Shown here piece by piece: positions 1 to 11,995 of a stretch of 64,000 nucleotides of DNA. A program made the position numbers and the translations under genes. Source of the DNA: Eunapius fragilis (Eukaryota > Porifera > Demospongiae > Spongillida > Spongillidae); contig OY811987.1 in NCBI GenBank assembly GCA_963681505.1, forward strand, positions 2,976,124 through 3,040,123, given 5' to 3'. Position 1 is the first letter of the stretch; every line of letters starts with the position of its first letter. A model generated the notes under the pieces. That model was not told the DNA's origin. It worked only from the letters and a program-made list of their open reading frames with translations, and ran no database searches.

Positions 1-892
1 TGCTGGTTTTACTACTGCTTTCCTAAAGAACGTTAACAGCGTGCCCTACACTTGCTGACAAAACGTATTACCTCCTAAAATTTTAGCTACGCAAACTGTA
101 CACTTTTTTCAGTTACGCTTTTAATTAAATCACTGATTTTTGACATCAGAAGCAGTTTTTTTTTTTTCGTTATAAATGATGGTTTATCTGTTTATGGGGA
201 CCGTAGAGTACTGAACATAAGGTATCTTTTTAGTCATTTTAGCAAACACCTTAGAGAGGAAAATGTGACGTGTTAACTATCGACAAGCCTGATGTGGAAA
301 CAACCAAATGTACATGTAACTAGCGTATAGAATGCACTTGGTTATTGATGTCAAAATAGTAGGGATAAAAAATTAGTGACAGATTATATACTAATTTTTT
401 TGTTCTATAATGTATCATCCTGTTACGACCGTCCGTTCAATTAATTATATATTATTAAGTTGGTTGGGCTGCTGCTATGTCCATAAATAGTGATCTATAT
501 GGCATATCGATTGATTACTATAACGTTACTATCACTAAACGCGCATGTAAGCAAAAGAGAATATTCAGTGAATATTACAAGTGTGTCTAAAGCACAAGGC
601 TGGTCAGGAAACAGGTGGATCTATGGCTCAATCCAGGTACAGTCTGGTGTACGAGACTAAGAGGTTTTAAAGGTCGCCTGCCTTAGGGTCTAGATTCGTA
701 ATATTGTCATGTGATGGGCACGGAACGAAACGCAAAAAAAAAAAAAAAAAAAAAAAACGTAACTCCACACATGCGCCATTAATTACTAGTAGGCGGAGTC
801 ATTTGGAGCGGTCTGTACAACTACAGCTTAACTTTAGTTTTTGGCGAGATCCAGAGCCATTTATGTTTTCTCGATCATCATTTAATTAGCGT
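1..892. other. Gene-free flank with an A tract and one MITE-end remnant
   Basis: AT-rich sequence with no convincing coding region. There is a run of about 22 A at 736-757. At 642-659 there is a GTCTGGTGTACGAGACTA block, which resembles the inverted end (GTCTGGGTACGAGACTA) of the small palindromic MITEs found intact near 62.1 kb. It is probably an orphan element end. Confidence 0.5.
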
Positions 893-950
893 CATACTAA
901 AATGCGGAACGACTATGCAGTTTTTAAAAACCTAATCCAACAACCCAATA

Positions 951-3592
951 TGGCAGATCATGGCATACATGTGTGTCACGTTGCTAATCTGTAGAACAGT
1001 ATGATCATGGCATACATGTGTGTCACATTGCTAATCTGAGGAACAGTATCACAGTGGTGCCCTCTTGCTAATCTGGGGAACAGTATGATCATGGCATACA
1101 TGTGTATCATATTGCTAATCTGAGGAACAGTATGATCATGGCATACATGTGTGTCACGTTGCTAATCTGAGGAACAGTATGATCATGGCATACATGTGTG
1201 TCATGTTGCTAATCTGAGGAACAGTGTGATCATGGCATACATGTGTGTCACATTGCTAATCTGAGGAACAGTATCACAGTGGTGCCCTCTTGCTAATCTG
1301 AGGAACAGTATGATCATGGCATACATGTGCATCACATTGCTAATCTGAGGAACTGTATGATCATGGCATACATGTGTATCATATTGCTAATCTGAGGAAC
1401 AGTATCACAGTGGTGCCCTCTTGCTAATCTGAGGAACAGTATGATCATGGAATACATGTGTGTCACGTTGCTAATCTGAGGAACAGTATGATCATGGCAT
1501 ACATGTGTGTCACATTGCTAATCTGAGGAACAGTATCACAATGGTGCCCTCTTGCTAATCTGAGGAACAGTATGATCATGGCATACATATGTGTCACGTT
1601 GCTAATCTGAGGAACAGTATGATCATGGCATACATATGTGTCACGTTGCTAATCTGAGGAACAGTATGATCATGGCATATATGTGTGTCACGTTGCTAAT
1701 CTGAGGAACAGTATGATCATGGCATACATGTGTGTCATGTTGCTAATCTGAGGAACAGTGTGATCATGGCATACATGTGTGTCACATTGCTAATCTGAGG
1801 AACAGTATGATCATGGCATACATGTGTATCATATTGCTAATCTGAGGAACAGTATGATCATGGCATACATGTGTGTCACATTGCTAATCTGAGGAACAGT
1901 ATCACAGTGGTGCCCTCTTGCTAATTTGAGGAACAGTATGATCATGGCATACATGGGTGTCACATTGCTAATCTGAGGAACAGTATGTGATCATGGCATA
2001 CATGTGTGTCACATTGCTAATCTGAGGAACAGTATGATCATGGCATACATGTGTATCATATTGCTAATCTGAGGAACAGTATGATCATGGCATACATGTG
2101 TGTCACATTGCTAATCTGAGGAACTGTATGATCATGGCATACATGTGTGTCACATTGCTAATCTGAGGAACAGTATCACAGTGGTACCCTCTTGCTAATC
2201 TGAGGAACAGCATATGATCATGGCATACATGTGTGTCACATTGCCAATCTGAGGAACAGTATGATCATGGCATACATGTGTATCATATTGCTAATCTGAG
2301 GAACAGTATGATCATGGCATACATGTGTGTCATGTTGCTAATCTGAGGAACAGTGTGATCATGGCATACATGTGTGTCACATTGCTAATCTGAGGAACAG
2401 TATCACAGTGGTGCCCTCTTGCTAATCTGAGGAACAGTATGATCATGGCATACATGTGTGTCATGTTGCTAATCTGAGGAACAGTGTGATCATGGCATAC
2501 ATGTGTGTCACATTGCTAATCTGAGGAACAGTATCACAGTGGTGCCCTCTTGCTAATTTGAGGAACAGTATGATCATGGCATACATGTGTGTCACATTGC
2601 TAATCTGAGGAATAGTATGATCATGGCATACATGTGTATCATATTGCTAATCTGAGGAACAGTATGATCATGGCATACATGTGTGTCACGTTGCTAATCT
2701 GAGGAACAGTATGATCATGGCATACATGTGTGTCATGTTGCTAATCTGAGGAACAGTGTGATCATGGCATACATGTGTGTCACATTGCTAATCTGAGGAA
2801 CAGTATCACAGTGGTGCCCTCTTGCTAATCTGAGGAACAGTATGATCATGGCATACATGTGCATCACATTGCTAATCTGAGGAACAGTATGATCATGGCA
2901 TACATGTGCATCACATTGCTAATCTGAGGAACAGTATATGATCATGGCATACATGTGTGTCACATTGCTAATCTGAGGAACAGTATGATCATGGCATACA
3001 TGTGTGTCACGTTGCTAATCTGAGGAACAGTATGATCATGGCATACATGTGTGTCACATTGCTAATCTGAGGAACAGTATCACAGTGGTACCCTCTTGCT
3101 AATCTGAGGAACAGTATGATCATGGCATACATGTGTGTCACGTTGCTAATCTGAGGAACAGTATGATCATGGCATACATGTGTGTCACGTTGCTAATCTG
3201 AGGAACAGTGTGATCATGGCATACATATGTGTCACATTGCTAATCTGAGGAACAGTATGATCATGGCATACATGTGTGTCATGTTGCTAATCTGAGGAAC
3301 AGTATGATCATGGCATACATGTGTGTCATGTTGCTAATCTGAGGAACAGTATGATCATGGCATACATGTGTGTCACATTGCTAATCTGAGGAACAGTATG
3401 ATCATGGCATACATGTGTATCATATTGCTAATCTGAGGAACAGTATGATCATGGCATACATGTGTATCATATTGCTAATCTGAGGAACAGTATGATCATG
3501 CATGGCATACATGTGTGTCACATTGCTAATCTGAGGAACAGTATCACAGTGGTGCCCTCTTGCTAATCTGTGGAGCAGTATGATCATGGCAT
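951..3592. repeat. Minisatellite array of alternating 47-bp and 37-bp units (left end of the element)
   Basis: Roughly 58 units, each ending in GCTAATCTGAGGAACAGT. Long units (47 bp) begin ATGATCATGGCATACATG. Short units (37 bp) begin ATCACAGTGGTGCCCTCTT and are scattered among the long ones, usually after a unit carrying the CACATTGC variant. The same two types occur inverted at 5351-5896. The array lies downstream of the minus-strand protease remnant. Confidence 0.95.
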
Positions 3593-3752
3593 AATCTAAA
3601 TGCTGTACCATTGTCAAAATATAAATTTTAGCAAATTACACTAGAAGTGAATGCATGACTGAAATTCATCCCTAACATGGTGAATCTTAGTTTTGTAGTG
3701 AAGACTTGCAGACAAGACAGAACCATTTCTCTTTTTTTGATTCCATGCACTC

Positions 3753-4408
3753 TTAGGTATGACAGGTGCTGCAACATATCATGGGAATTTCAGAAAGCTT
3801 CAGCAACCTGCAAGTGCAGTAAACTTTAACCGTTTGCCTGGATTTGATTTTGAATCCATGACGTCGTTTTAGATCCAAGACAGGAAAACTTGTAAACTCT
3901 CCTGCCTCCAGGCATTGAATCAAGTGCTGCCGTAAGGCTGACAGGTTAAAAGAAAGTTTACCTGGTTCGTCATTTAAACACAAGGAGGCTGCATGAGCCA
4001 CTGCAAAGACTCCACAATCATTTGGACCTTTTTGTCGGTGAACATCGATAAATTCCATGCAGTGTAATTGCTGACTTAGCTGTGTTTATCATACAAGCTA
4101 TCTGCTGTTGTATCCTGGGACTGCAGGATGAATATAGACTATCATACACTCTGACTATTACTGGATGTTCAGTTCCCACATTACTGACAGTGAGCCATGC
4201 AGTGGCCTTGTGGTTCATGAAGGATCTGAATGAATCTATGTCTCTCAATTTCAAAGCTCATAGTAAGACTGCATCCCACATCCTGAAATCCTGCTCCTTT
4301 AAAAACATCCTCAAACTGTTTAGATAGGATCATTTGAGCAGCTGTAATGATTGGTGCTGAGAGCCATGTGTTAGATGTAATCAATTCATTATCAGACTGA
4401 CAAATCAA
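3753..4408 (-). pseudogene. Ulp1-like cysteine protease / PHD-finger remnant of a transposon protein
   Basis: On the minus strand the fragments, in order, are: WLSAPIITAAQMILSKQF (from about 4360), VSNVGTEHPVIVRVYDS (about 4185), and FIDVHRQKGPNDCGVFAVAH (from 4055) followed by VKVYCTCR. NDCGVFA matches the catalytic-cysteine region of C48/Ulp1 peptidases, and YCTCR begins a PHD finger. The same order and wording recur in the Ginger protein at 39650-40855 (LDDLIITAAQYML, HDCGFFALAY, VYCICRH). The pieces lie in different frames and the expected His-Trp motif is lost at the break near 4185, so the gene is dead. It sits immediately beside the large repeat array. Confidence 0.75.
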
Positions 4409-4724
4409 GCTCCTTTAATCACCATGTATCAGCTACTGTTGATGATTGTTCATAAGCATCGGCATCAATGACATTAACCTCTTTCACTTTCTCTCCACTT
4501 GAACTAGATTCTTCTGCACTTTTGTATATTTTGGTTCTTATGAATGCAAACAGTTCTTTTGCTCGTTTGTTTATATTTTTACCTGTATAAGGTAAATAAT
4601 TCATTCACATACTGAGCATTCATTTCAGTTCTGCACCTTCATGAAAAACTGGTTTTGTGGCAAATTCTGAGTTACCTGAGTAGTAGAACATGATGGATTG
4701 AGTAACATGATGATATATACATTT

Positions 4725-5105
4725 ACCAGGTGCATCTGTCGTTGGTATTGAGTATGGCTCTGCAGGAACATCTAATAAGCAAGACATATATACTTGTATA
4801 ATAGGGACAATTGGCATACCAGGTGCATTTGTTGCTGGTATTGAGTGTGGGGGACTGTTGTGCTCTGCAGGAACATCTATGAAAGAAATGATACAGTATG
4901 TGCTTGTGTAATAGAGACAATTGGAATATCAAGTGCATCTGTTTGTGGTATTGAGCGTGGGGGGCTGTTGTACTCTGAAGGAACATCTATGAAACAAGGA
5001 ATGGTACAGTATATACTTGTGTAATAGGGACAATTGGCATATCTGGTGCAGCTGTTGGGGGTGTTGAGTGTAGAGGGCTGTTATTTTCTGCTGGAACATC
5101 TAAGC
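4725..5105 (-). repeat. Four tandem copies of a mini-exon plus intron unit
   Basis: About four imperfect units of 110-125 bp. On the minus strand each has an acceptor-like AG before ATGTTCC, then a short open stretch encoding variants of DVPAEHNSPPHSIPATNAPG, then in two units a donor-like CTG/GT. This fits repeated duplication of one small exon with its intron, encoding a Pro/Ser-rich linker of the decayed element protein. Two units lack a GT donor, so splicing of all four is doubtful. Confidence 0.5.
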
Positions 5106-5350
5106 AGCAGGAAAGTTTATAACGTGTCATGCTGACATAAAATACCTTCTGCATATGTTGGTGGCAGTGAGTGAGTAGGACTGTAGTAAGTGAGAGTTTG
5201 GTCTACTGAAACATCTTATGGGTAGTAAATAAAGTAGAACAATTTTAAAACAACATACTGCATGGGTTTGTGAAATTATGAGTGCAAGTTAACTACGTAA
5301 TATCTGAAACATGTTTAATGGATTAAATACAAAGATTATATTTTGTTCTC

Positions 5351-5896
5351 GCATGATCACCCTGTTCCTCAGATTAGCAACGTGACACATGTATGCCATG
5401 ATCATACTGTTCCTCAGATTAGCAATGTGATACACATGTATGCCATGATCATACTGTTCCTCAGATTAGCAAGAGGGCACCACTGTGATACTGTTCCTCA
5501 GATTAGCCAATGTGACACACATGTATGCCATGATCATACTGTTCCTCAGATTAGCAAGAGGGCACCACTGTGATACTGTTCCTCAGATTAGCAATGTGAC
5601 ACACATGTATGCCATGCATGATCACACTGTTCCTCAGATTAGCAACGTGACACACATGTATGCCATGATCATACTGTTCCTCAGATTAGCAATATGATAC
5701 ACATGTATGCCATGATCATACTGTTCCCCAGATCAGCAATGTGACACACATGTATGCCATGATCATACTGTTCCCCAGATTAGCAAGAGGGCACCACTGT
5801 GATACTGTTCCTCAGATTAGCAATGTGACACACATGTATGCCATGATCATACTGTTCTACAGATTAGCAACGTGACACACATGTATGCCATGATCT
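5351..5896. repeat. Inverted copy of the 47/37-bp minisatellite (right end of the element)
   Basis: About 12 units in opposite orientation to the 951-3592 array, with ACTGTTCCTCAGATTAGC cores and both unit lengths. Together the arrays act as the subterminal parts of the inverted repeats. Confidence 0.93.
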
Positions 5897-5950
5897 GCCA
5901 TATTGGGTTGTTGGATTAGGTTTTTAAAAACTGCATAGTCGTTCCGCATT

Positions 5951-6010
5951 TTAGTATGCGGAATGGAACGGAACGTTCCGCAAAAGTTCCGTTCCGTTCC
6001 GCATATTAGT
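5951..6010. repeat. GGAAC/GTTCC-rich palindrome beside the element end
   Basis: TATGCGGAATGGAACGGAAC is followed by an inverted GTTCCGTTCCGTTCCGCATA ending near 6003. The outer TACTAATATGCGG (inverted, about 6009) resembles the element terminus TACTAAAATGCGG, so this may be a second, nested terminus. The next 640 bp to 6650 hold no feature I can support. Confidence 0.6.
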
Positions 6011-6652
6011 AACATCCTACTTGTCCTGAGTTGGTTTGTATACATAGGTGTGTCCCTGGCGTGTTGATGTGTCGCTGGTGTGTAATTCATCTTCATCCTT
6101 GTCAGTGACATACAGGACATGCATTCGTCATTATATACCTCCTTCAGTTCTTTTAACACCGCATCCACGAGAAAAGCGGGGAAATTTTGGGGCTCACAAG
6201 ATTTTCATAATTCCCTTCTCAAGCTTTTTTATATGTATGCACTGATTAGCGGATCGATTTGACATACTGCTTTTGCATGACATGACTTAGAGCGTCCGTG
6301 GTTTGCTATTTGCGTACTTGCAAAGTGTGTTTGGTACACTTTTTTCAGCAGCCTGTTCAGAGCATTCTGCAACAAAATTCCTATTTAAACTATGATTAAG
6401 TGTTTGTATGAGCTAAAGTTATCCACAAATCATCAATCCTTACTTGTGTACATCGGTGCAAAGTCTTCCTTGTATACGTACCCAATTAATTGATCAACTG
6501 TTAATCATGGGTGGAGGAAATGTAGGTACGTAATCGTCGAAACGATCGTATCATGCACGTATTCCGTGGTATTTCTAGCTTAGCGTAGCGCTATCTACGC
6601 CTCATCTTTGTTCTTTTGTTATACTACTGGCCAGGCTTGGTGGACGTACAAT

Positions 6653-6731
6653 GGCGCCAGGATGCACTTCAGAAAAGGGTAAACATCAGCCGCTCCGATG
6701 TTTACCCTTTTCTGAAGTGCATCCTGGCGCC
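6653..6731. repeat. Perfect 35-bp-arm hairpin
   Basis: The left arm begins GGCGCCAGGATGCACTTC at 6653 and ends AAACATC at 6687. After a 9-nt loop the exact reverse complement runs 6697-6731. It lies just upstream of the decayed transposase gene. It may be a recent foldback, or an artefact of assembly. Confidence 0.9.
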
Positions 6732-7129
6732 GAACGTGCCAGTCAGGTATTTGCCATGATTGTTGTAAATGTCGACGACGCATACGTGGCCGTCCACGTA
6801 AACAGGATATTCAACCTGTGGCCTCTCCTATTCGTGACCAACCTCATCGTAGTGGCGCTACAAAGACAAATGCTGTCTCTGTTAAAGGTCTGTCTAAAGA
6901 GATCCATGAATCACCACTATCAAGCCATATCATTCAAGGGACCATATATCATATTCTTCATCTTCTAAATGTTAGCGCCGAAAATGATGTTCTGCATTTG
7001 CCTAGTGTAGAACAACGACAATCTGCAACAGTGAAAGAAGATTTCGTGTCTTCCGATGGTTTTTGGAGGGTTCAGTCGCTGTTTTGGAAGGGACTGAAGG
7101 GTTGGATAAAGACAGTCTATAGACACAAA

Positions 7130-9016
7130 ATCCAGTGCTGCTCATAAGGTCATTGGGAAGTCCCTCTTTTATACCATCGTACAGCACATCACAGGTGGCT
7201 GTGGCAAGAAACAGTCTGCAAGGGCAGGTATAGATTACATAAAAGTTAACTTTCATTTGGACAACTTTGAGATTGTGGGCAAAATCATTGACACAGTGGC
7301 TCCAGTCAATGACACTGATCAAGAGCAACGAGATGAAATTCTACGTCAAAAGGGTCTAGTGTTTGATTATATCTCCTACGGTTATGCCCACCATGTCAGA
7401 AAAGGTGTACTAACTCAGTATGAGTTCAATGATCAAAGAGGTGGAGAGCATGAATGTAATGTGATCAGTGAAGAGAGGTACCAGTTTATAGCATATAAGA
7501 ATTCACACATTATGAGCGAATTCCCTGATGCATTTGGAATACCTGAGAAGCAGCAAGAATTTGTTGATAGTGTCAAGGCCCAACTGGATAATTGTAGTAC
7601 CGTTCAAGGTTATATTGCTGATGGATACTGCACAACATCTCATAGCCCTTACTACACTCTGGATCTAGCAGAAGATCATGCTCCAAAGAAAACTTACTTA
7701 ATGGCTGGTTGACTGGAGTGCTGTGCATGTCATGCACCTTTCATATTTTATGACACTTTACGGCGAAAAGCTATCACAAGATTTGATGGACTTGGCTGTC
7801 AACTTACAACCTTATCTGATGCTTTACTGATCATTCACCAATGTGAACGCCGTACATTTCATTTCATGGCACATGTAGTACAGCAGCATCACCTTATGCA
7901 TCTTATTAGAAAGAACATGGGTGGAGACACTGCATACCTCACCTTTGACTTCAAGCAGAAATTTCTTTTGAAGGGGTTTCGAGGAGGAGATGCATACTAT
8001 GGGGGAAAAGGAATGTTGTGGTTTGGTGTTGCTGCCTTTGTGAAGAATCAGAACAGCCTTCACATTATGATGCCCTTTGAAGCAATCACTGATGAAGGTA
8101 AAGAGGTCACATGTGATAGTAGAAAATCAGGTAGGTAAGGTGAAAATGAATGCATGTAATGAGAATGAGAAACAAGGGGATGAAATGAATAACACCGAAG
8201 AAGATAAAGGCATTTGCATTGACCATATCAGAGTTGAAGAGAATGATTTGAATAGCATAGATGACAGCTTAAATGAGGGTGACAGAGTGGCTGAAGGAGA
8301 CAGTGATGGAGTTGATGAGGGTGACAGAGTTGATGAGAGTGACAGAATCGATGAGGATGACAGTGATGAAGTTAATGAGGATGATGAGAGTGCACATGAT
8401 AGAGTTGAGACAACAGTATGGAGGGTAACAGATACTAGCAACTCACAAACTGAGGAGGAGGATGATGATGTTGATGAAAATAGTGAGGGAACAACACTAC
8501 ATTTTTTCGACTCAATTGTACTTGGTGATGAGAAGACAGATCCATCAGTTGCCCTAACCTGTCTTGAAGCATCATTTCACATGCTTAAGCAACACTTTCC
8601 ACACATAAAGAAGGTCATCCTGCAGAGTGATAATGCATGCGAAGAATTTTGGTGGAAATGTCACAACGCAGTTGCTACCTCTAGTAGCTGGTGCTGCTGG
8701 CCTAGAATGCATTGCTATTATCACAATTAAGCAGCAGCAGGGAAAGATGTTTGCGATACACACTTATCTCACCAACAAGCAAGAGTCGACGCTTATATTT
8801 TTGAAGGCAGTGGTGGGCAAAAAGTGTCAAGTGCTAAGCAACTGTACATGTATACTGCCCTGGCAACAAAATTGCTGAAGAACGCCACAGTCTTGCTAGT
8901 AAATCCAGACTTTAAGGCACCATTCCGTTCATTTGGATTGAAGACCATTCCAGGAATTGCAAACTTCTATGCTACCAAGTATTTTATTAGCAACCAATTA
9001 ATTGTGGCATTCAGCA
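7130..9016 (+). pseudogene. Broken DDE-type transposase-like gene, family not identified
   Basis: Several plus-strand pieces in different frames read as one degraded protein. They are KVIGKSLFYTIVQHITGG (about 7145), the 7257-7712 segment, an AYLTFDFKQKF block (Asp near 7947), a strongly Asp/Glu-rich linker (8150-8490), KKVILQSDNA (Asp at 8629), and AAAGKDVCDTHLSHQQARVD (from 8731) to a final PFRSFGLKTIPGI. From memory, D...SDN...E with a GKDVCD motif resembles a widespread family of invertebrate transposase-like proteins. I cannot name the superfamily. The codon just before AAAGKDVCD, where the acidic catalytic residue is expected, is TAA (8728-8730). With several frameshifts besides, the gene is dead. 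Confidence 0.6.
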
Positions 9017-9026
9017 ACATGTAACA

Positions 9027-10121
9027 TAGCCTCGTCCCCAGGCCCTATTTTAATAGTTACGGGGGCGAAAAATAGGGCCACTGCCAGGGTCCTAGCGCGC
9101 ATGCGCTAGCCATTATCGAGAAAAGTGGTGATCGTATACTTTTGTAATTTTTGTTTGTACACCTTTCCGTACACCATCTCGTTTTCAGCATAAACTCTTC
9201 CTCGTCCCAGACCGTCGTGTATGTAGAGTTTCGTACGTCGACTTACTATTCCTTGCTCCTTGGACCAAATTCTTACCTCTACGATTGGTACGTGTAGGCT
9301 GGCCACCTCACGCTACTTGCCATCTTTACTTTAGCCGAAGCCACAATGCTGACAACCTACTTGTACTCTCGAGGTGCGCACTCATTGGCAAAGGCCTTGT
9401 CCGTCGATACCAGACTCCTTCTCACCACCAAAGTTTTCCAAGTGTGTAGGGTAGTAGTACAAGTAGGTTTTCAGCATTGTGGCTTCGGCTAAAGATGGCA
9501 AGTAGCGTGAGGTGGCCAGCCTACACGTACCAATCGTAGAGGTAAGAATTTGGTCCAAGGAGCAAGGAATAGTAAGTCGACGTACGAAATCTCTGACGAA
9601 ACTCTACATACACGACGGTCTGGGACGAGGAAGAGTTTACGCTGCACTAGGTCTACAGGGAGAGGGAAACTGCAGGGTACACACCCCATTGATGAACGAG
9701 CTTGTCTGATGCATAGGATGGATGAGCGGAGGAGAGAAAAGGACAGACGGCATCGCAACCATCCAATGGTTTGGCTGTAGGATGAGTTCCATTTGGAAGC
9801 TAGCCGGTCTGCCACCATCTCGTTTACAGTGAATCTAGGTTCACTCTGGACTAGAAAGCAACTAGTTGATCTATATCATTTAACTTCATTATTTAACTCG
9901 TATCTAACACTGTACACATTACTTTTACGTATTCTCAACAAAAAAAAAAAAAAAAAAAAAAAAGATGGTGTACGGAAAGGTGTACAAATAAAAATTACAA
10001 AAATATACGATTACCACTTTTCTTGGTAATGGCTAGCGCATGCGCGCTAGGACCCTGTCTTCCAGGCCCTATTTTTCGCCCCCGTAACATTAGTATAAAA
10101 ATTGGGCCTGGGGACGAGGGT
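9027..10121. mobile_element. MULE-like foldback element with 10-bp target duplication
   Basis: The ends are inverted: CCTCGTCCCCAGGCCC at about 9030 and GGGCCTGGGGACGAGG ending at 10119. The inverted match runs inward for about 160 bp through TCCTAGCGCGCATGCGCTAG. Direct copies of ACATGTAACA flank the element at 9017-9026 and 10122-10131, a convincing 10-bp target duplication. Inside, a second inverted repeat pairs about 9180-9360 with 9465-9640, around a 110-bp spacer. An A tract lies at 9941-9963. No transposase is encoded. Long inverted repeats with a 9-11-bp duplication are typical of MULE-type elements (established knowledge); membership here is inference. Confidence 0.8.
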
Positions 10122-10131
10122 ACATGTAACA

Positions 10132-10735
10132 AGGACATTTCGGACGCTCATTACGTATTCCTGACGCGTCATTGCAAACGTCCGTTAATTTTCCGCGCAC
10201 GCGTCCATTGACATGTATGGAACAAAGTGCATTTCTGTTCAGTATAAATCAGGAATCGACAGAAAAAAGGAAAGCGGTCAAAAATATAGTTAAGAACATC
10301 TTTCACTATTGATGAAACAAGAAAATTCAGGGTCTATCTGTAGGTTCCATGGCCCTAAAACAACACGTCCATAGACACATGTAGAAATTGTGTAGGAATT
10401 TGGGTTTTGTCAAGATGTTTGTGCATTTTTCTCAGGATCTGTGATAGTTGCAGTAAGAATCAGTGATTAACATGTTAGCCAGATCATCGAGGAAGGGGCC
10501 AGATACCCCTCTTTCCTCTACTTTTCAAGGTTCCTGAGTCACTTCAGCGGTGTTAGGTACTGAATGTCCCATTATTAATTCTTCCACTTGCATGACGTAA
10601 TGGACGGTTTTATACGGGCTCTGCCACTGTGTGACTCACTCAGGTATGTTACTCCTGGGGTGCTTATAGGCGTTCTACATGTGCGTATCAACCATAGCTT
10701 GACCCACATACGTAGTATACAGTGGCGTATCCAGA
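10132..10735. other. Unannotated 600-bp stretch
   Basis: No open frame, repeat or element end that I can support. Confidence 0.4.
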
Positions 10736-10745
10736 ATTTCAGCGA

Positions 10746-11368
10746 GGGGGGGGGGGGGGGATGCAGTCTGCTTCAGGTCCGATACGAAAAGTGGGGGCCA
10801 CAGGAAAAAATATCGTATTCCCAGCCTGGATTTTGTACAACGATCCCAGGTTGATAACGACTAAATCAACTGTGAATTTTGTTAATAGCCTATCAACCTG
10901 GGAAATTCTGGGATCAACCTGGGATCGTTGTACAAAACCCAGGGTAAACCCAGGGCTGGGAATACAATATTTTTTCCTGTGGGCCTTTGGCAACACAGCA
11001 AATACGTTGTCTTTAATAACTAACGGTTACAATTTTGGCCGAGGGGGGTGCTCAAGCACCCGGAGCACCTTCTCCAGGGGCGGATACAGGATTTTCCAAA
11101 AGGGGGGGGGGGGGGGGGGGAGGGGGAGGTGAGACCTGCGATACAGTGACTAGGGAGGGGGGAGGGGGGGGGGACATTTATCCCCGGGCGCAGGGTTGAG
11201 GGGGTGCCGAAATAGACGAGAGATAATTACTTATCGCGTCAACGAGAACTCACGAACGCATGGGCAGATACAGGGGGCAGTTGTAAACCCATTCATATAA
11301 TATAAGGCTCCTCCCCTTCCTCTTTTCCGCTAGGTACCCCCTATCGGGCCCGGACCAGAAGCCGACAG

Positions 11369-11408
<40 letters not shown>

Positions 11409-11600
11409 GGCGCCTTTAGTGCATTATGTCCCCGGGCGCTCAACACTCACACTACGCGATACGAAAAGCGGGGGGGGGGGGGGGGGGGGGGGGGTGATGC
11501 TGTCCGCTTCAGGCCCGATACGAAAAGCAGGGTGTGTGTCCATGCGTTTATGTGCTGTACGCGAGGGGGGGGGGGGGGGGGGGGTTTGCTGTCCGCCTTA
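10746..11600. repeat. Cluster of poly-G/poly-C tracts with GGCGGATACAGG element ends
   Basis: Homopolymer runs lie at about 10746-10760, 11101-11121, 11371-11406 (C), 11471-11494 and 11565-11584. Several follow a GGCGTATCCAG or GGGGCGGATACAGGATTTT block, and the phrase GATACGAAAAG recurs between runs. The GGCGGAT...G-tract layout reappears at 19324 and (inverted) at 61900, so these look like the ends of one dispersed element family. Run lengths are likely to be unreliable in any assembly. Confidence 0.75.
10799..10981. mobile_element. CACTA-like MITE, 183 bp, 3-bp target duplication GGC
   Basis: The ends are CACAGGAAAAAATAT (left) and its inverse at 10967-10981. The match continues through GTATTCCCAGCC and TTTTGTACAACGATCCCAGG. 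GGC lies directly on both sides (10796-10798, 10982-10984). A CAC... terminus plus a 3-bp duplication is the CACTA/EnSpm signature. The element at 29209 has the related terminus CACAGGG. It is non-coding. Confidence 0.7.
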
Positions 11601-11995
11601 GGTTCGATACAAAAAGTGAGGGGGGTGCCGTACGCATCAGACTGGACTCAATAATATCTTATATATTTACCAGACACTGCCAAACTAAGAACTACACAAC
11701 ATTTGAAATAGCCTACAACCAGCCTGCCTATACAACTGTATAGGCCTAACTGTGTGATAGTAAACAGAGATTGTCTAGTTGTTGGATCAGTTTCCATCAC
11801 AAAAGTGTGGGTGCCATGACAACTGTTGAGATTTGTGAGTTCGGACTGGGGACCATGCAACCAAAAGCCCCCCTGTCTCCCAAAGGGTGTGGTCACAGAG
11901 CACAAAACTATGACAGAGGTGTTGTGGGTACTGGCCCACAACTTCTGAGAGTGTTTTGTGAGGGACCTATGTAACTATGACTTTGTTAGGTCATT

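Larger units (their letters stand above)
893..5958 (-). mobile_element. Decayed Ginger-like DNA transposon with tandem-repeat terminal arrays
   Basis: The sequence starting CATACTAAAATGCGGAACGA at 893 reappears inverted, ending at 5958. The match continues inward through the AT-rich segment and the first repeat units, so the ends form long terminal inverted repeats about 5.07 kb apart. Each end runs into an array of the same repeat family in opposite orientation: about 2.6 kb on the left and 0.55 kb on the right. The minus strand between them encodes pieces of a Ulp1-type protease followed by the start of a PHD finger, the same C-terminal module as in the better preserved Ginger element at 39030. 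Naming it Ginger-like is inference from that module. No clear target duplication is visible, and a second candidate right end lies near 6009. Confidence 0.6.

Noticed and set aside
951-3592. Possible CRISPR array
   Set aside because: Units are directly tandem with no unique spacers, two unit lengths occur, and the context is clearly animal.
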